Shown here: positions 17,278 to 28,245 of the stretch, piece after piece
How the letters are laid out: each line of letters opens with the position of its first letter
How positions within the stretch are numbered: the first letter of the stretch is position 1
Assembly: GCF_900176305.1 (NCBI RefSeq)
Contig: NZ_FWXH01000003.1
Coordinates: forward strand, 1-64,000
DNA from: Clostridium acidisoli DSM 12555
GTDB taxonomy: Bacteria; Bacillota; Clostridia; Clostridiales; Clostridiaceae
Length of the DNA: 64,000 nt
Reading direction: 5' to 3'
Notes under the pieces: model-generated
What the model was told of the DNA's origin: nothing
What the model saw: the letters and a program-made list of their open reading frames with translations, nothing else
The model's database searches: none
Program-made: the position numbers and the translations under genes

Positions 17278-18115
17278 TAAAATTACAAAAATAGAGACGC
17301 AAAAAAAGAATAAAGAAAGAGTTAATATTTATGTTGATGGAGAATATAAATTTCCTTGTAATTCGCAGATAGTTTTTTCATATAATTTAAAAGTGGGCAA
17401 TGTTATTGATACTGATAAAATTAAAGAAGTAGCAGAAGAGGATAGTTTTATAGCTTGTAAGAATTATGCACTAAACGTAATAGATAGAAATTTAAAAACA
17501 GAAAAACAAATGGTTGAAAAACTAAAAAAAAGAGAATATAGTGATAAAATTATTAAAAGAGTATTTATATTTCTAGAAGAATATAATCTTATTAACGATG
17601 AAAATTATGCGAATTTATATATAAAGGATAAAATACAAAAACAAGGGAAAATAAGAATAAGATATGATTTGTTAAAAAAAGGGATTTCGAAAGAAATTAT
17701 AGATAAAAGCTTACAAAATGTAGACGATTATGAAGAATTAAAAGCAGCAGAAAGTCTGCTCCAAAAAAAATATGAAAGTATAATAAGAATTGAAAGAGAT
17801 TATTACAAGATATATTCTAGACTTAAAAGCTATATGCTTAGGTGTGGTTACCGAAGTAACGTTGTAAGTGAAATATTAAAGAGGAAATTAAAAGACATAG
17901 AGGATATTACGGAAAACAGCCAAAATGAAAAAAATAACAAAGATGTAAAGAATAAAGACCTAAAAATAATAGCTGAAAAGAGATATAATATTATTAGAAA
18001 AAGTGAAAATGATAATAAAAAAGTTTATAGAAAATTATGGGAATATCTTATGAGAAGAGGATATTCAAAAGATGAAATTAAAAATGAGCTTGAAAAAATA
18101 ATGAGTGATAACTAA
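17264..18115 (+). CDS. recX: RecX-family regulator of RecA, long form
   Basis: RecX binds RecA filaments and limits their growth during recombination and SOS repair. The product of about 283 residues has the N-terminal KNKERVNIYVDGEYKF strand of clostridial RecX, then three-helix RecX repeats (for example NYALNVIDRNLKTEKQMVEK, then KKREYSDKIIKRVF). It is longer than the usual about 210 because of a Lys/Asn-rich insert (about residues 215-245) before a final repeat (KLWEYLMRRGYSKDEIKNEL). I chose ATG 17264, which overlaps the M16 gene by 14 bases; a TTG at 17270 is the alternative. Confidence 0.85.
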   Translation: MVLNNKITKIETQKKNKERVNIYVDGEYKFPCNSQIVFSYNLKVGNVIDTDKIKEVAEEDSFIACKNYALNVIDRNLKTEKQMVEKLKKREYSDKIIKRVFIFLEEYNLINDENYANLYIKDKIQKQGKIRIRYDLLKKGISKEIIDKSLQNVDDYEELKAAESLLQKKYESIIRIERDYYKIYSRLKSYMLRCGYRSNVVSEILKRKLKDIEDITENSQNEKNNKDVKNKDLKIIAEKRYNIIRKSENDNKKVYRKLWEYLMRRGYSKDEIKNELEKIMSDN

Positions 18116-18131
18116 ATCTAGAGGTGATTCT

Positions 18132-19301
18132 GTGAAAATTAATCCTATAACGGTAATTATAATAGCTAGTGTTATATATCCAATATTAAGAGGCATTATT
18201 TTTGGCTTTTCTGCCTATAATGCCAAGAGAGATATAGCTAGTATAGGAACTAGCATTTCATTTGCATTGGCTATATATATAGGAGTAAAGTATTTGAAAA
18301 ACATATTCATTGTAAATGAGCATAATGTTATTAATAAGATTGCTCAGATTTTACCGGATAAATTAGCTAGTTCTCTTCAGTCGAATCCAGTTATTATATA
18401 CGTTTTAGCTCTATTACTTATAATATATTTGATATATAAACTTATAGAGATAATAATAATATATTTGATAAGTTTTACTATATATCAAGTAATAGATAAA
18501 ATTGAAAGCTCTATTAGAAATAAAAATTTTGTACTCAGAAGGATAATTGGGGCATTAATTGAAATACCCAGGGCTATATGTTATCTTCTAGTTGTATTAT
18601 TATTTTTAAATGTTGCATCAATGATTAGCAGCAATAGGCAATTTAATAATTACTTGTCAACTTCAAATATATATGGATATTTCTGCAAACAGTTTGTTAC
18701 ACCTATAACTAACTCAAATGTAGCAAAAAAACTACCACAAATAATTGGAGATTCTGTAAAAGTTGTAGTTAGGCAAGGGGACACGAACAATGTTTCTAAT
18801 GGAGAAAATTTAAGCAATACTATTGTTTATTATAATGGGGTTACCTTGGATCAGGCAGTAAAATCAAATGAAAGCATTGATAATTTTTCAAAGAAAGTTG
18901 TACATGGCTATTCTGGCACAATAGATAAGGCAAAAGCATTATATGATTGGGAGGGAAGCAGCATAACTTATGATTATAATAAAGCTAGTTCAGTACTTAA
19001 CAATGATTATGATGTTAAATCTGGTGCAATTCCAACATTTGATACAAGAACAGGAATATGTTTTGATTACGCAAGTCTTTATGTAGCAATGTGCAGAGCA
19101 AACAATATAAAGGTAAGGCTTGTTACTGGCGAAGGTTTTAATGGGGTAAATTGGATTAGTCATGCGTGGAACATGGTTTATTTGCCGGAAACAAAGGAAT
19201 GGATTAATGTAGATACTACCTTTGCAAAGGGTGGTAACTATTTTAACAATAAGATGTTTGATTTAGACCATAGGAATGCAAAAATAATAGGAGAATGGTA
19301 A
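18132..19301 (+). CDS. Membrane protein with extracytoplasmic transglutaminase-like domain
   Basis: The protein of about 390 residues has about four hydrophobic segments in its first 180 residues, then an outer linker and a transglutaminase/protease-like domain. The Cys-His-Asp triad is visible in RTGICFDYASLYVAMCRANN, WISHAWNMVYLP and WINVDTTF. Members cleave or crosslink proteins, often at the cell wall, and some act in spore-coat assembly; the role here is unknown. GTG 18132 is preferred because GAGGTG (18121-18126) sits six bases upstream. It starts 16 bases after recX and closes that operon. Confidence 0.8.
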   Translation: MKINPITVIIIASVIYPILRGIIFGFSAYNAKRDIASIGTSISFALAIYIGVKYLKNIFIVNEHNVINKIAQILPDKLASSLQSNPVIIYVLALLLIIYLIYKLIEIIIIYLISFTIYQVIDKIESSIRNKNFVLRRIIGALIEIPRAICYLLVVLLFLNVASMISSNRQFNNYLSTSNIYGYFCKQFVTPITNSNVAKKLPQIIGDSVKVVVRQGDTNNVSNGENLSNTIVYYNGVTLDQAVKSNESIDNFSKKVVHGYSGTIDKAKALYDWEGSSITYDYNKASSVLNNDYDVKSGAIPTFDTRTGICFDYASLYVAMCRANNIKVRLVTGEGFNGVNWISHAWNMVYLPETKEWINVDTTFAKGGNYFNNKMFDLDHRNAKIIGEW

Positions 19302-19347
19302 GATCTTAAATAGAAGCTTTAAAGTAACAAGAAATAGATGAATATAT

Positions 19348-19453
19348 AAAAAGATTAAAGAAAACCTACGGTTAGATGTAAGATATAGATTATGTTAAAA
19401 CCATCATAACCGCTAAATCTTCAACCTTATCGTAAGATATCTTTAATCTTTTT
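19348..19453. ncRNA. Structured 106-base intergenic element (three-way-junction-like)
   Basis: A 13-bp perfect outer stem (19348-19360 with 19441-19453, AAAAAGATTAAAG and complement) encloses two inner hairpins. One pairs CGGTTA (19369-19374) plus GATG with CATC plus TAACCG (19407-19412). The second pairs ATCTT with AAGAT around 19417-19438. It lies between converging genes. It may be an elaborate terminator (the outer 3' strand ends in T5), a small RNA, or a mobile hairpin. The rest of 19302-19554 holds no supported gene. Confidence 0.4.
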
Positions 19454-19554
19454 TACTCAGCGTGCACAGTGAATTTCTATTGCTTAACAGCAAATTTTAT
19501 TGAAAAATTTATACCAGAGACAAATAGAGATAAATTTAGATAGATGAACTGTAA

Positions 19555-19914
19555 TTATATTGCATCTTTTTTATAGGATTTTGTGATCATTGAAATAGCT
19601 CGTTCACAATCATTATCAGAATTATCTAAAGACCAAGCAGTGTTAAAATAAATTAATGCTTTCTTCTTGTTTTTTAACATAATGTTACAATATCCTAAAT
19701 TAAAGAAATAACGGCTGTCTTGCTTTAATTTTATAGCTCTTTCTAGTAGAGAAATAGCTTTATCATAAGTGCCTAGTTTTATTAAGCAAACTGCTGCATT
19801 ATACAATGAGGCTGTTTCATTCTCTTTTAATTTTACTGATTTTAAATAGAAATTCAAAGCATTTTTATAGTCTTTCTTATTGTAATAATCATTAGCATCA
19901 TTAAAATAGTTCAT
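19555..19914 (-). CDS. Small TPR-repeat protein
   Basis: The 119-residue protein consists of about three tetratricopeptide repeats: NDANDYYNKKDYKNALNFYL, then ASLYNAAVCLIKLGTYDKAI, then YFFNLGYCNIMLKNKKKALI. It has no signal peptide and is presumably a cytosolic scaffold for protein contacts. The partner is unknown. The start is set by AAAGGAGG eight bases before ATG. It is monocistronic and divergent from the large activase/dehydratase fusion gene. Confidence 0.85.
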   Translation of the reverse strand: MNYFNDANDYYNKKDYKNALNFYLKSVKLKENETASLYNAAVCLIKLGTYDKAISLLERAIKLKQDSRYFFNLGYCNIMLKNKKKALIYFNTAWSLDNSDNDCERAISMITKSYKKDAI

Positions 19915-20015
19915 AAAATCCTCCTTTATAGTAAGCTGTGGAGTGATATATATAAAAGTACCTATTCAAATTTATATCCATAAAATAGAAAAAATATTCA
20001 TAGGTAAAAGAAAGT

Positions 20016-20043
20016 TTGCAAAAATTAATATATATTATATAAT
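20016..20043 (+). promoter_or_regulatory. Possible promoter and leader of the activase/dehydratase fusion gene
   Basis: TTGCAA (20016-20021) and TATAAT (20038-20043) are 16 bases apart. The leader that follows has an AGGAGGG ribosome site at 20074-20080 with a 13-codon frame starting at 20081 (MITLQYRFVMIKI), well before the main start at 20219. Confidence 0.45.
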
Positions 20044-20218
20044 AGCATATATAAGGTAATAACAATTCTCTATAGGAGGGATGATAACATTGCAATACAG
20101 ATTTGTCATGATTAAGATATAGAATTTATTATAAAAATTATGTTATAATAAATTTTGGCCTTAGTATTTTAGTTATTAATATTGCAGTATAAATATATAA
20201 TGAAACGGGAAGGTAATT

Positions 20219-23200
20219 ATGAGAGAAATATTAAAATTAGGTTTAGATGTAGGATCAACTACAGTTAAATTAGTTATATTAAATGACAAAAACAAAATAT
20301 TATTCAGCAAGTATGAGAGACATTTTTCAGATATTAAAAAAAAGATAGTAGAACTTATAGACGAAGCTTATATTGAATTTAAAGATAGTGATATTAAAGT
20401 TATGATAACAGGCTCTGGGGGGCTTTCTGTATCTAAATGGCTAGATGTTTCATTTATACAGGAGGTAATTGCTTGTACAAATACTGTAGAAAAATTAATA
20501 CCTGAAACAGATGTTGCAATAGAACTTGGCGGTGAAGACGCAAAAATCACTTATTTTGTTGGAAGTATTGATCAGCGAATGAATGGTACATGTGCTGGAG
20601 GAACTGGTGCATTTATAGATCAAATGGCTACTCTTTTAAAAACTGATGCAAAAGGTTTAAATGATTTAGCAAGAAACTATAAAAATATATACCCAATTGC
20701 AGCTCGTTGTGGCGTATTTGCGAAAACAGATGTACAACCACTTATAAATGAAGGAGCAGCTAAAGAAGATATTGCTGCATCAATTTTTCAAGCTGTTGTT
20801 AATCAAACAATTAGTGGACTTGCATGTGGAAGACCAATAAAAGGTAAAGTAGCATTTTTAGGAGGACCGCTTTATTTCCTTTCAGAATTAAGAAATAGAT
20901 TTATAGAAACCTTAGAATTAAAAGAGGATGAAATAATTTTCCCAGAGGATTCACAGCTTTTTGTTGCAGAAGGTGCAGCTATTGCTTCTGAGAAGGAAAA
21001 GTCAATAAAATTTAGTGATTTAAAAAATAGATTATCTGTTTTGAAGGAAGATTCAACTAGCCAAGTTGAAACAATAAGACCATTATTTCGTGATGAACAA
21101 GAATTAATAGATTTTAAGAAAAGGCATGATAAAGATAAGATAGAAAGAATGAACTTAGAAGATTATGCTGGAAAGTGCTTTTTGGGTATTGATGCAGGAT
21201 CTACCACTACTAAAGCAGCACTTATTTCAGAAGATGGAAAATTGTTATATTCTTATTATGGAAGTAATGAAGGAAGTCCACTAGAGCTTACTATAAAAAT
21301 ATTAAAGGATATATATACAAAACTTCCTACAGCTGCAAAGATAGTAAATTCTACAATAACTGGTTATGGTGAAGGTCTAATTAAGGCTGCATTAAAAGTT
21401 GATATAGGTGAAGTTGAAACTATTGCGCACTATAAGGCTTCAGATTTCTTTTTACCAGGTGTAGATTTTATATTAGATATTGGTGGACAGGATATGAAAT
21501 GTCTAAGAATAAAAGATGGAACAATAAATAGTATACTTTTGAATGAAGCATGTTCCTCAGGGTGTGGATCATTCCTTGAAACTTTTGCTAAGTCATTAAA
21601 AATGGATATAAGGGATTTTGCAAAGGCAGCAATAGAATCTAAAAAACCTGTAGAACTTGGTTCTAGATGTACTGTATTTATGAATTCGAGAGTTAAGCAA
21701 TCACAAAAAGAAGGTGCAAAGGTTGGAGATATTTCTGCAGGATTATCTTATTCTGTTATTAAAAATGCACTTCTTAAAGTAATAAAAGTTAGAAATCCTA
21801 AAGAATTAGGCGAAAAAATTATTGTACAAGGTGGTACATTCTATAATGATGCGGTTCTTAGAAGTTTTGAACTTATATCTGAAAGAGAAGCAGTAAGACC
21901 GGATATAGCTGGACTTATGGGAGCATTTGGCTGTGCACTTATTTCAAGAGAAAGATATGAAGAAGGACATGTTACTACCTTACTTGGACTAGATGAAATA
22001 GACAAGTTTGATACTAATGTTACAATGAGAAGATGTGGACTTTGTGGTAACAACTGTATGCTTACTGTTAATGAGTTCTCTGATGGAAGACAGTATATTA
22101 CTGGTAACAGGTGTGAAAGAGGAGCAGGACATGCAATTAAGAAGAATAGTATACCAAATATGTATGATTATAAATACAAAAGAACTTTTAAATATAAACC
22201 TTTAAAAAAGGAAGATGCTAAAAGAGGAGTTGTTGGAATCCCAAGAGTATTAAATCTATATGAAAATTATCCATTTTGGCATACATTTTTTACAAAATTA
22301 AATTTTAGGGTTGAACTTTCACCTAGATCATCAAAAGATATTTATGAACTTGGAATAGAAACAATACCGTCAGAATCGGTTTGTTATCCAGCAAAGATTT
22401 CTCATGGACACATAGAGAGTCTTATTAAAAAGGGAATTAAATTTATTTTTTATCCGTGCCTTCCAAATGAAAAGAAAGAACAACAAGGTGCAAATAACAA
22501 TTTTAACTGCCCTATTGTAACTTCTTATGCAGAAGCACTAAAAAATAATATTGATGAACTTAGAGGTGGAGATATAATATTTAAAAACCCATTTTTACCT
22601 TTTGATGATATCAGTAGACTTAAAAAGAGACTGTATGATGAATTCTTAGAATTTAATATTTCTAAGGGAGAAATAAATTCAGCAGTAGAAGCTGCAAGTG
22701 AAGAACAAGATAAATATAGACAAGACATAAGAAATAAAGGCATGGAAGTACTAAAATATATTAAAGATAATAATATAAAAGGTATTGTTTTAAGTGGAAG
22801 GCCTTATCATGTAGATCCAGAAATAAATCATGGTATACCTGAACTTATAACTAGCTTTGGAATGGCTGTACTTACTGAGGATTCGGTAGCTCATCTTGGT
22901 GAAGTTGAAAGACCACTTAGGGTTGTTGATCAATGGGTATATCATTCTAGGTTATATGCAGCAGCCAGTTTTGTAGCTACACAAAAGAATCTTGAACTTA
23001 TTCAGTTAACGTCATTTGGATGTGGGCTTGATGCGGTTACTACAGACCAAGTTGAAGAAATATTAGAGAATTACAAGAAGGTTTATACATCAATAAAGAT
23101 TGATGAAGGAAATAACTTAGGTGCTATTAGAATAAGGATACGATCACTAAAGGCAGCTATGGAAGAAAGAGATAAAAGAGGATTTAAGTTAGAGAGAGTT

Positions 23201-24523
23201 GAAAAGTTTAAAGAGAGAATAGTGTTTACAGAAGAGATGAGAAAAACACATACAATACTTTGTCCTCAGATGTCACCGATACATTTTCAATTTTTAGAAG
23301 AGGCGGTTAAGTCTTCTGGATATAATATTGTGATTTTACCGTCTGTAGATAAAAGTGCAGTTGATGAAGGATTAAAATATGTTAATAACGATGCTTGTTA
23401 TCCATCTATAATTGTAGTAGGTCAAATAATAGAGGCATTAAAATCAGGTAAATATGATGTAAATACTACTTCAGTTTTAATTTCCCAAACTGGTGGTGGT
23501 TGTAGGGCAACAAACTATATTGGATTTATAAGAAAAGCACTTAAAGATGCTGGATTTGAAGATATTCCGGTTGTTGCTATTAGTGCTCAAGGCCTTGAAA
23601 CTAACCCAGGTTTTAAATACTCAATTTCCATGCTTAATAAATGTGCAATTGCATTAGTTTATGGAGATTTACTTATGAGAGTGTTATATAGAGTTAGACC
23701 ATATGAAAAGGTAGCAGGATCTGCGAACAAACTCTATGAAAAATGGGTTAAAATATGTAAAGAATCTTCAAGAGTTGGAAATCATGGAGTGTTTAAAAAG
23801 AATGTAAAAGACATAGTAAATGATTTTGATAATTTACCAATAAATAATGTCAATAAACCTAAAGTTGGCTTGGTTGGAGAAATTCTTGTTAAATTCCATC
23901 CAACAGCAAACAATAATATTGTAGATACCATAGAGGAAGAAGGCGCAGAAGCAGTGATGCCTGATCTTACAGATTTCTTGTTATATTGTGCTTATGACTC
24001 AGGATATAAACAAAAGTATCTTTCAGGAACAAGAAAAACAAAATATATTAGCAATATATTAATAAGTGTCATTGAATACTACAGAAAAGAAATGAAAAAG
24101 GCTTTAAAGAAGAGCAATAGGTTTGAAGCTCCAGCATCCATAAGCAAATTAGCAGATGGAGTTAATGATATTGTTTCTATAGGAAATCAGACTGGTGAGG
24201 GATGGTTTTTAACAGCAGAAATGGTTGAACTTATTGAAAGTGGTGTAGAGAATGTTGTTTGCATGCAGCCATTTGCATGTCTTCCAAATCATATAACAGG
24301 TAAAGGTATGATTAAGGAATTAAAGAGAAGATACACATATGCTAATATTGCAGCAATTGACTATGATCCAGGTGCAAGTGAAGTTAATCAGCTAAATAGA
24401 ATAAAGCTTATGCTTTCAACTGCATTTAAGAATATGGAGAAAAAAGAAGCCTTTGTAAAAATGAATGAAATAGTTGAAGAAAAAAAGCAAAATATAGAGG
24501 ATGTTTCTCCGGTTAAAGCATAA
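20219..24523 (+). CDS. Fused 2-hydroxyacyl-CoA dehydratase-type activase/dehydratase (two ATPase domains, DUF2229, HgdB-like)
   Basis: This 1434-residue single-chain protein joins the electron injector and the acceptor. Two BadF/BcrA-type ASKHA ATPase domains span about 5-275 ([32 protein letters not shown]) and 319-585 ([34 protein letters not shown]). A Cys motif [10 protein letters not shown] with a later GNRCERG follows near 605-632, then DUF2229 (about 660-880) and an HgdB-like part with [17 protein letters not shown] and [11 protein letters not shown]. It is common and conserved in clostridia but its substrate is unproven. A weak ribosome site (GGGAAGG) precedes ATG. It is a single gene ending at a strong terminator. 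Confidence 0.88.
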   Translation: MREILKLGLDVGSTTVKLVILNDKNKILFSKYERHFSDIKKKIVELIDEAYIEFKDSDIKVMITGSGGLSVSKWLDVSFIQEVIACTNTVEKLIPETDVAIELGGEDAKITYFVGSIDQRMNGTCAGGTGAFIDQMATLLKTDAKGLNDLARNYKNIYPIAARCGVFAKTDVQPLINEGAAKEDIAASIFQAVVNQTISGLACGRPIKGKVAFLGGPLYFLSELRNRFIETLELKEDEIIFPEDSQLFVAEGAAIASEKEKSIKFSDLKNRLSVLKEDSTSQVETIRPLFRDEQELIDFKKRHDKDKIERMNLEDYAGKCFLGIDAGSTTTKAALISEDGKLLYSYYGSNEGSPLELTIKILKDIYTKLPTAAKIVNSTITGYGEGLIKAALKVDIGEVETIAHYKASDFFLPGVDFILDIGGQDMKCLRIKDGTINSILLNEACSSGCGSFLETFAKSLKMDIRDFAKAAIESKKPVELGSRCTVFMNSRVKQSQKEGAKVGDISAGLSYSVIKNALLKVIKVRNPKELGEKIIVQGGTFYNDAVLRSFELISEREAVRPDIAGLMGAFGCALISRERYEEGHVTTLLGLDEIDKFDTNVTMRRCGLCGNNCMLTVNEFSDGRQYITGNRCERGAGHAIKKNSIPNMYDYKYKRTFKYKPLKKEDAKRGVVGIPRVLNLYENYPFWHTFFTKLNFRVELSPRSSKDIYELGIETIPSESVCYPAKISHGHIESLIKKGIKFIFYPCLPNEKKEQQGANNNFNCPIVTSYAEALKNNIDELRGGDIIFKNPFLPFDDISRLKKRLYDEFLEFNISKGEINSAVEAASEEQDKYRQDIRNKGMEVLKYIKDNNIKGIVLSGRPYHVDPEINHGIPELITSFGMAVLTEDSVAHLGEVERPLRVVDQWVYHSRLYAAASFVATQKNLELIQLTSFGCGLDAVTTDQVEEILENYKKVYTSIKIDEGNNLGAIRIRIRSLKAAMEERDKRGFKLERVEKFKERIVFTEEMRKTHTILCPQMSPIHFQFLEEAVKSSGYNIVILPSVDKSAVDEGLKYVNNDACYPSIIVVGQIIEALKSGKYDVNTTSVLISQTGGGCRATNYIGFIRKALKDAGFEDIPVVAISAQGLETNPGFKYSISMLNKCAIALVYGDLLMRVLYRVRPYEKVAGSANKLYEKWVKICKESSRVGNHGVFKKNVKDIVNDFDNLPINNVNKPKVGLVGEILVKFHPTANNNIVDTIEEEGAEAVMPDLTDFLLYCAYDSGYKQKYLSGTRKTKYISNILISVIEYYRKEMKKALKKSNRFEAPASISKLADGVNDIVSIGNQTGEGWFLTAEMVELIESGVENVVCMQPFACLPNHITGKGMIKELKRRYTYANIAAIDYDPGASEVNQLNRIKLMLSTAFKNMEKKEAFVKMNEIVEEKKQNIEDVSPVKA

Positions 24524-24539
24524 AAAATTTTTAAAATAT

Positions 24540-24587
24540 AGTCTAAAGTTTTTCACTGTTATTTCTAAAAGTGAAAAACTTTAGACT
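24540..24587. terminator. Bidirectional terminator after the fusion gene
   Basis: An 18-bp perfect stem (24540-24557 with 24570-24587) with a 12-base loop lies between converging genes. The stop codon of the kinase-like gene on the minus strand starts in the stem's last bases. Confidence 0.85.
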
Positions 24588-25144
24588 TATTTTAAATTTG
24601 TCCACTTTTTGTATAAATCTAAATTATAACTTTTAATATTCTCTAAAAAGAGACCAATAATTTTTAAATTTTTGAAATCCTCAAATAACTCATAAAAAAT
24701 ATTTATTTTGTTTGTATTATATTGAGCGTCCATAAGAATAAGAGTATCGTCACTTTTTAGAAATATATTATTTGAGTTTATTGCTATATTTTTTGTATTA
24801 GAGTTATATATTTTATCCATAAATTCAATTAGTTTATAAGATAACATCTGATTAAGCCCATTCTTTTTTATATAATTATTAAGACTTATACCTTTGATGT
24901 ATTCTCTAATAATATAATGTCCACAAAAATTATAGATTTTAGGTGTAATATTCACAACCTGTAAAGAGGTAAGTAAATCAAAATCTTTTTTGCATTTATA
25001 AGGATCTTTATAAATTTTAACTACCTTTCTATCTTTCATAAGATATGTTGATGAATTGATATCTCCGCCAATATATTTGCATTCATCAAGTTTAATAATA
25101 TATGCTTTATTAATATTCGTTTGTAACTTTGTTTTTTTTCTCAT
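24587..25144 (-). CDS. Small protein-kinase-fold protein, probably inactive
   Basis: The 185-residue protein looks like a trimmed kinase fold. VVKIYKDP resembles the beta-3 Lys strand, and YIIREYIKGISLNNYI matches the hinge of bacterial kinase-like proteins. The region matching HxDxxxxN reads NIAINSNNIFL, so the catalytic His and Asp are replaced, while the later MDAQYN keeps the DFG-like Asp. I therefore predict a pseudokinase that binds a partner or nucleotide. It is shorter than true kinases (about 250) and lacks a clear C lobe. The gene stands alone with AT-rich flanks. Confidence 0.55.
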   Translation of the reverse strand: MRKKTKLQTNINKAYIIKLDECKYIGGDINSSTYLMKDRKVVKIYKDPYKCKKDFDLLTSLQVVNITPKIYNFCGHYIIREYIKGISLNNYIKKNGLNQMLSYKLIEFMDKIYNSNTKNIAINSNNIFLKSDDTLILMDAQYNTNKINIFYELFEDFKNLKIIGLFLENIKSYNLDLYKKWTNLK

Positions 25145-25271
25145 AATATTATACCTCGTATCAAGAGATTTTAGAGTCTAAGCTTTTACTTTTTAATAAT
25201 TAAATCTCTATACAATAGTATATTAAATATTAACTAATCTGTTACATACAAGATGTACCTTGTGTTTTTAC

Positions 25272-25299
25272 TTGACATATATTATATTTAATATATAAT
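25272..25299 (+). promoter_or_regulatory. Promoter of valS
   Basis: TTGACA (25272-25277) and TATAAT (25294-25299) are 16 bases apart. Transcription should start near 25306, at the head of the T-box leader. Confidence 0.75.
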
Positions 25300-25309
25300 A
25301 AAAAATAAT

Positions 25310-25556
25310 AATGAATTTATGCTTTGATGAAGAGGAGTAAGGAAAAGAAGGTATTAAGAGAGGAAGATTTGTTAGCTGGAAGGTCTTCTATACAGTTATT
25401 CTTGAAGGTAGCTTCGGAGCATCTTTGCTGAATATAAACTTAAGCAAAGACGGTGTCTTAACCGATATTAATTGAGAGCCTGCATTTTTTATGTGGGAAA
25501 AAAGGTGGTAACGCGCGCAGTCGTCCTTTAACAGGATTTCTGCGCTTATTTATTTT
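25310..25556 (+). promoter_or_regulatory. T-box riboswitch controlling valS
   Basis: The leader has the T-box core AAAGGTGGTAACGCG at 25502-25515, with the tRNA-acceptor-binding TGGT at 25506-25509. It is followed by a terminator (GCGCAG 25515-25520 with CTGCGC 25540-25545, then a T-rich run). Stem I parts AGAGGAGTAAGG and AGAGAGGAAG are visible upstream. GTA at 25418-25420 in GAAGGTAGCTTC is the likely valine specifier codon. Uncharged tRNA-Val would stabilise the antiterminator and switch on valS. TGGT fits the ACCA end of the tRNA-Val encoded at 60030-60105. Confidence 0.9.
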
Positions 25557-25587
25557 GCATAAAAATTACAATAGGAGGAATTTATAA

Positions 25588-28233
25588 ATGGAAGATTCGA
25601 ACAATATAGCAAAAACCTATGATCCAAAAGAATTTGAAGATAGATTGTACAAATGGTGGGAAGAACAAGGATTTTTTACACCTAAACCAGATAAAACTAA
25701 AAAACCTTACACAATTATTATGCCACCTCCAAATATAACAGGACAGCTTCATTTAGGGCATGCACTAGATAATGCATTGCAAGACTTTTTAATAAGAGCA
25801 AAAAGAATGCAGGGATATGAAACCTTATGGCTTCCAGGACAAGATCATGCAAGTATAGCAACTGAAGTAAAGGTAGAAAAAGAACTTTTAAAAGATGGAT
25901 TTAAGAAAAAGGAAATGGGAAGAGATGCATTCCTAGAAAAAGTTTGGGAATGGACAGATACCTATAGAGCTCGAATAAGAGGACAGCTTAAAAAAATGGG
26001 AGTTTCAGCTGATTTTACAAGAGAAAGCTTTACAATGGATGAAAAGTTAAGTAAAGCTGTAAGAGAAGTATTTGTAAAACTTTATAATGAAGGATTAATA
26101 TATCAAGGAAATAGAATTACAAATTGGTGTCCTAAGTGTCAAACAGCACTATCAGATGCTGAAATTGAATATGTAGAGCAAGAGGGCCATTTTTGGCACA
26201 TAAAATATCCTGTTAAAGATAGTGATGAGTTTTTAGAAATAGCAACAACAAGGCCAGAAACATTGCTTGGTGATACAGCTGTTGCTGTAAATCCAAATGA
26301 TAAAAGATATTCACATTTAATAGGTAAAACCTTGATATTACCATTAGTAAATAGAGAAATTCCAATAGTTCTTGATGATTATGTTGATGTGGAATTTGGA
26401 ACAGGAGCGGTAAAGATAACACCAGCACATGATCCTAATGATTATGAAGTTGGTAAAAGACACAAACTTCCAGAAATAATTATATTAAATAATGACGGAA
26501 CTATAGTTAATGGTTACGGAAAATATTCTGGATTAGATAGATATGTTGCACGAAAAGAAATTGTTAATGATTTAGACGAAAAAGGTTTTCTTGTAAAGAT
26601 AAAAGAGCACACGCACAATGTAAGTACTCATGACAGATGCGGAAGTACTATTGAGCCAATGATATCAAAACAATGGTATGTTAAAATGGAGTCTCTTGCA
26701 AAACCAGCTGTAGAAGCTGTAAAAAGCGGAAAGACAAAGTTTGTGCCTGAAAGATTTGACAAGACTTATTTTAATTGGATGGAAAATATTCAAGATTGGT
26801 GTATATCAAGACAACTTTGGTGGGGACATAGAATTCCAGTTTGGTACTGCAAAGATTGCGGTGAGATAATAGTAGCCTCCGAAGATCCTACTACATGCAC
26901 AAAATGTGGAAGTCATAATCTAAAGCAGGATGAAGATGTTCTTGATACATGGTTTAGTTCAGCACTTTGGCCTTTTTCAACTTTAGGATGGCCAGACAAT
27001 ACGGAGGACTTAAAATATTTTTATCCAACCAGTACTTTAGTTACAGGATACGATATAATTTTCTTCTGGGTAGCAAGAATGATTTTTTCAGGAATTCACA
27101 ATATGGGAGAAACACCATTTGAACATGTTTTAATACATGGACTTGTAAGAGATTCTGAAGGAAGAAAAATGTCAAAATCACTAGGTAATGGTGTTGACCC
27201 ATTAGAAGTAATTGAAAACTTTGGAGCGGACGCACTAAGATTTACCCTAATAACAGGAAACGCACCTGGAAATGATTTAAGATATAAAACTGAAAAGGTA
27301 GAAGCGGCTAGAAACTTTGCCAATAAAATTTGGAATGCATCTAGATTTGTTTTGATGAATATTGATAAAGATATATTGAAAAAATATCAGAATTGTAAAC
27401 AGTATAGTCTTGGAGATAAGTGGATACTTTCAAGAGCAAATACAGTAGCAAGAGAAGTAACTGAAAACATAGATAAATTTGAACTTGGAATAGCTTCTCA
27501 AAAGGTATATGATTTTATGTGGACAGAATTTTGTGATTGGTATATTGAAATTGTTAAGCCAATTATGTATGGTGAAGATGAAAAAGCAAAGGGTATAGTA
27601 TATAACGTTCTTAATAAAGTACTTACTATAGGACTTCAACTTTTGCATCCAGTAATGCCTTACATTACGGAAGAAATTTACCAACATTTAGAGAAGGAAT
27701 ATGAATCAATATCTATATCAAAATGGCCAGAATATAGTGAAGAACTTCATAATGAAAAAGCTGAACAAGATATGAATTACATTATTGAAGCAATTAAATC
27801 ACTTAGAAATGTAAGAGCTGAGATGAATGTTCCACCTTCAAGAAAAGCGAAACTTATTATGCTTTCAGTGGATTCAGCTAAAAGTGCATATGAAGCAGGA
27901 ATTTCTTACTTTGAAAAACTTGGATCAGCAAGTGAAGTTGTATTTATAAAGTCTAAAGGAGAAGCACCTAAAAATGCAGTTTCAGTAGTAACAAAAGGTG
28001 GAGAAATATTTATGCCGCTTCTTGATCTTATAGATTTAGAAAAAGAACTTGAAAGACTTCACAAAGAAGAAGAGAAGCTTAACAAAGAAATTGAAAGAGT
28101 AAATAAGAAACTTTCAAATCAAGGATTTGTTGCCAAGGCACCAGCAGCAGTAATTGAAGAAGAAAAGGCAAAAGGTGAAAAATATAAGGAAATGCGTGAA
28201 GCAGTAATTTCAAGAATAAACAGTTTAAAATAG
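25588..28233 (+). CDS. valS: Valyl-tRNA synthetase
   Basis: This enzyme attaches valine to tRNA-Val. The 881-residue class I synthetase has the HIGH motif as HLGH ([17 protein letters not shown]), the CP1 editing domain with [13 protein letters not shown], a zinc-ribbon-like CKDCGE / CTKCGS insert, KMSKS ([11 protein letters not shown]), the anticodon-binding domain, and the C-terminal coiled coil typical of ValS (about 800-881, [20 protein letters not shown]). AGGAGG lies before ATG. The T-box upstream controls it. The GNAT and folC genes follow closely. Confidence 0.98.
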   Translation: MEDSNNIAKTYDPKEFEDRLYKWWEEQGFFTPKPDKTKKPYTIIMPPPNITGQLHLGHALDNALQDFLIRAKRMQGYETLWLPGQDHASIATEVKVEKELLKDGFKKKEMGRDAFLEKVWEWTDTYRARIRGQLKKMGVSADFTRESFTMDEKLSKAVREVFVKLYNEGLIYQGNRITNWCPKCQTALSDAEIEYVEQEGHFWHIKYPVKDSDEFLEIATTRPETLLGDTAVAVNPNDKRYSHLIGKTLILPLVNREIPIVLDDYVDVEFGTGAVKITPAHDPNDYEVGKRHKLPEIIILNNDGTIVNGYGKYSGLDRYVARKEIVNDLDEKGFLVKIKEHTHNVSTHDRCGSTIEPMISKQWYVKMESLAKPAVEAVKSGKTKFVPERFDKTYFNWMENIQDWCISRQLWWGHRIPVWYCKDCGEIIVASEDPTTCTKCGSHNLKQDEDVLDTWFSSALWPFSTLGWPDNTEDLKYFYPTSTLVTGYDIIFFWVARMIFSGIHNMGETPFEHVLIHGLVRDSEGRKMSKSLGNGVDPLEVIENFGADALRFTLITGNAPGNDLRYKTEKVEAARNFANKIWNASRFVLMNIDKDILKKYQNCKQYSLGDKWILSRANTVAREVTENIDKFELGIASQKVYDFMWTEFCDWYIEIVKPIMYGEDEKAKGIVYNVLNKVLTIGLQLLHPVMPYITEEIYQHLEKEYESISISKWPEYSEELHNEKAEQDMNYIIEAIKSLRNVRAEMNVPPSRKAKLIMLSVDSAKSAYEAGISYFEKLGSASEVVFIKSKGEAPKNAVSVVTKGGEIFMPLLDLIDLEKELERLHKEEEKLNKEIERVNKKLSNQGFVAKAPAAVIEEEKAKGEKYKEMREAVISRINSLK

Positions 28234-28245
28234 GGTAGCGATTAG

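Noticed and set aside
19901-20095. 64-codon minus-strand frame upstream of the TPR gene
   Set aside because: It overlaps the TPR start and its ribosome site and has Tyr/Phe-rich low-complexity composition typical of translated AT-rich spacer.
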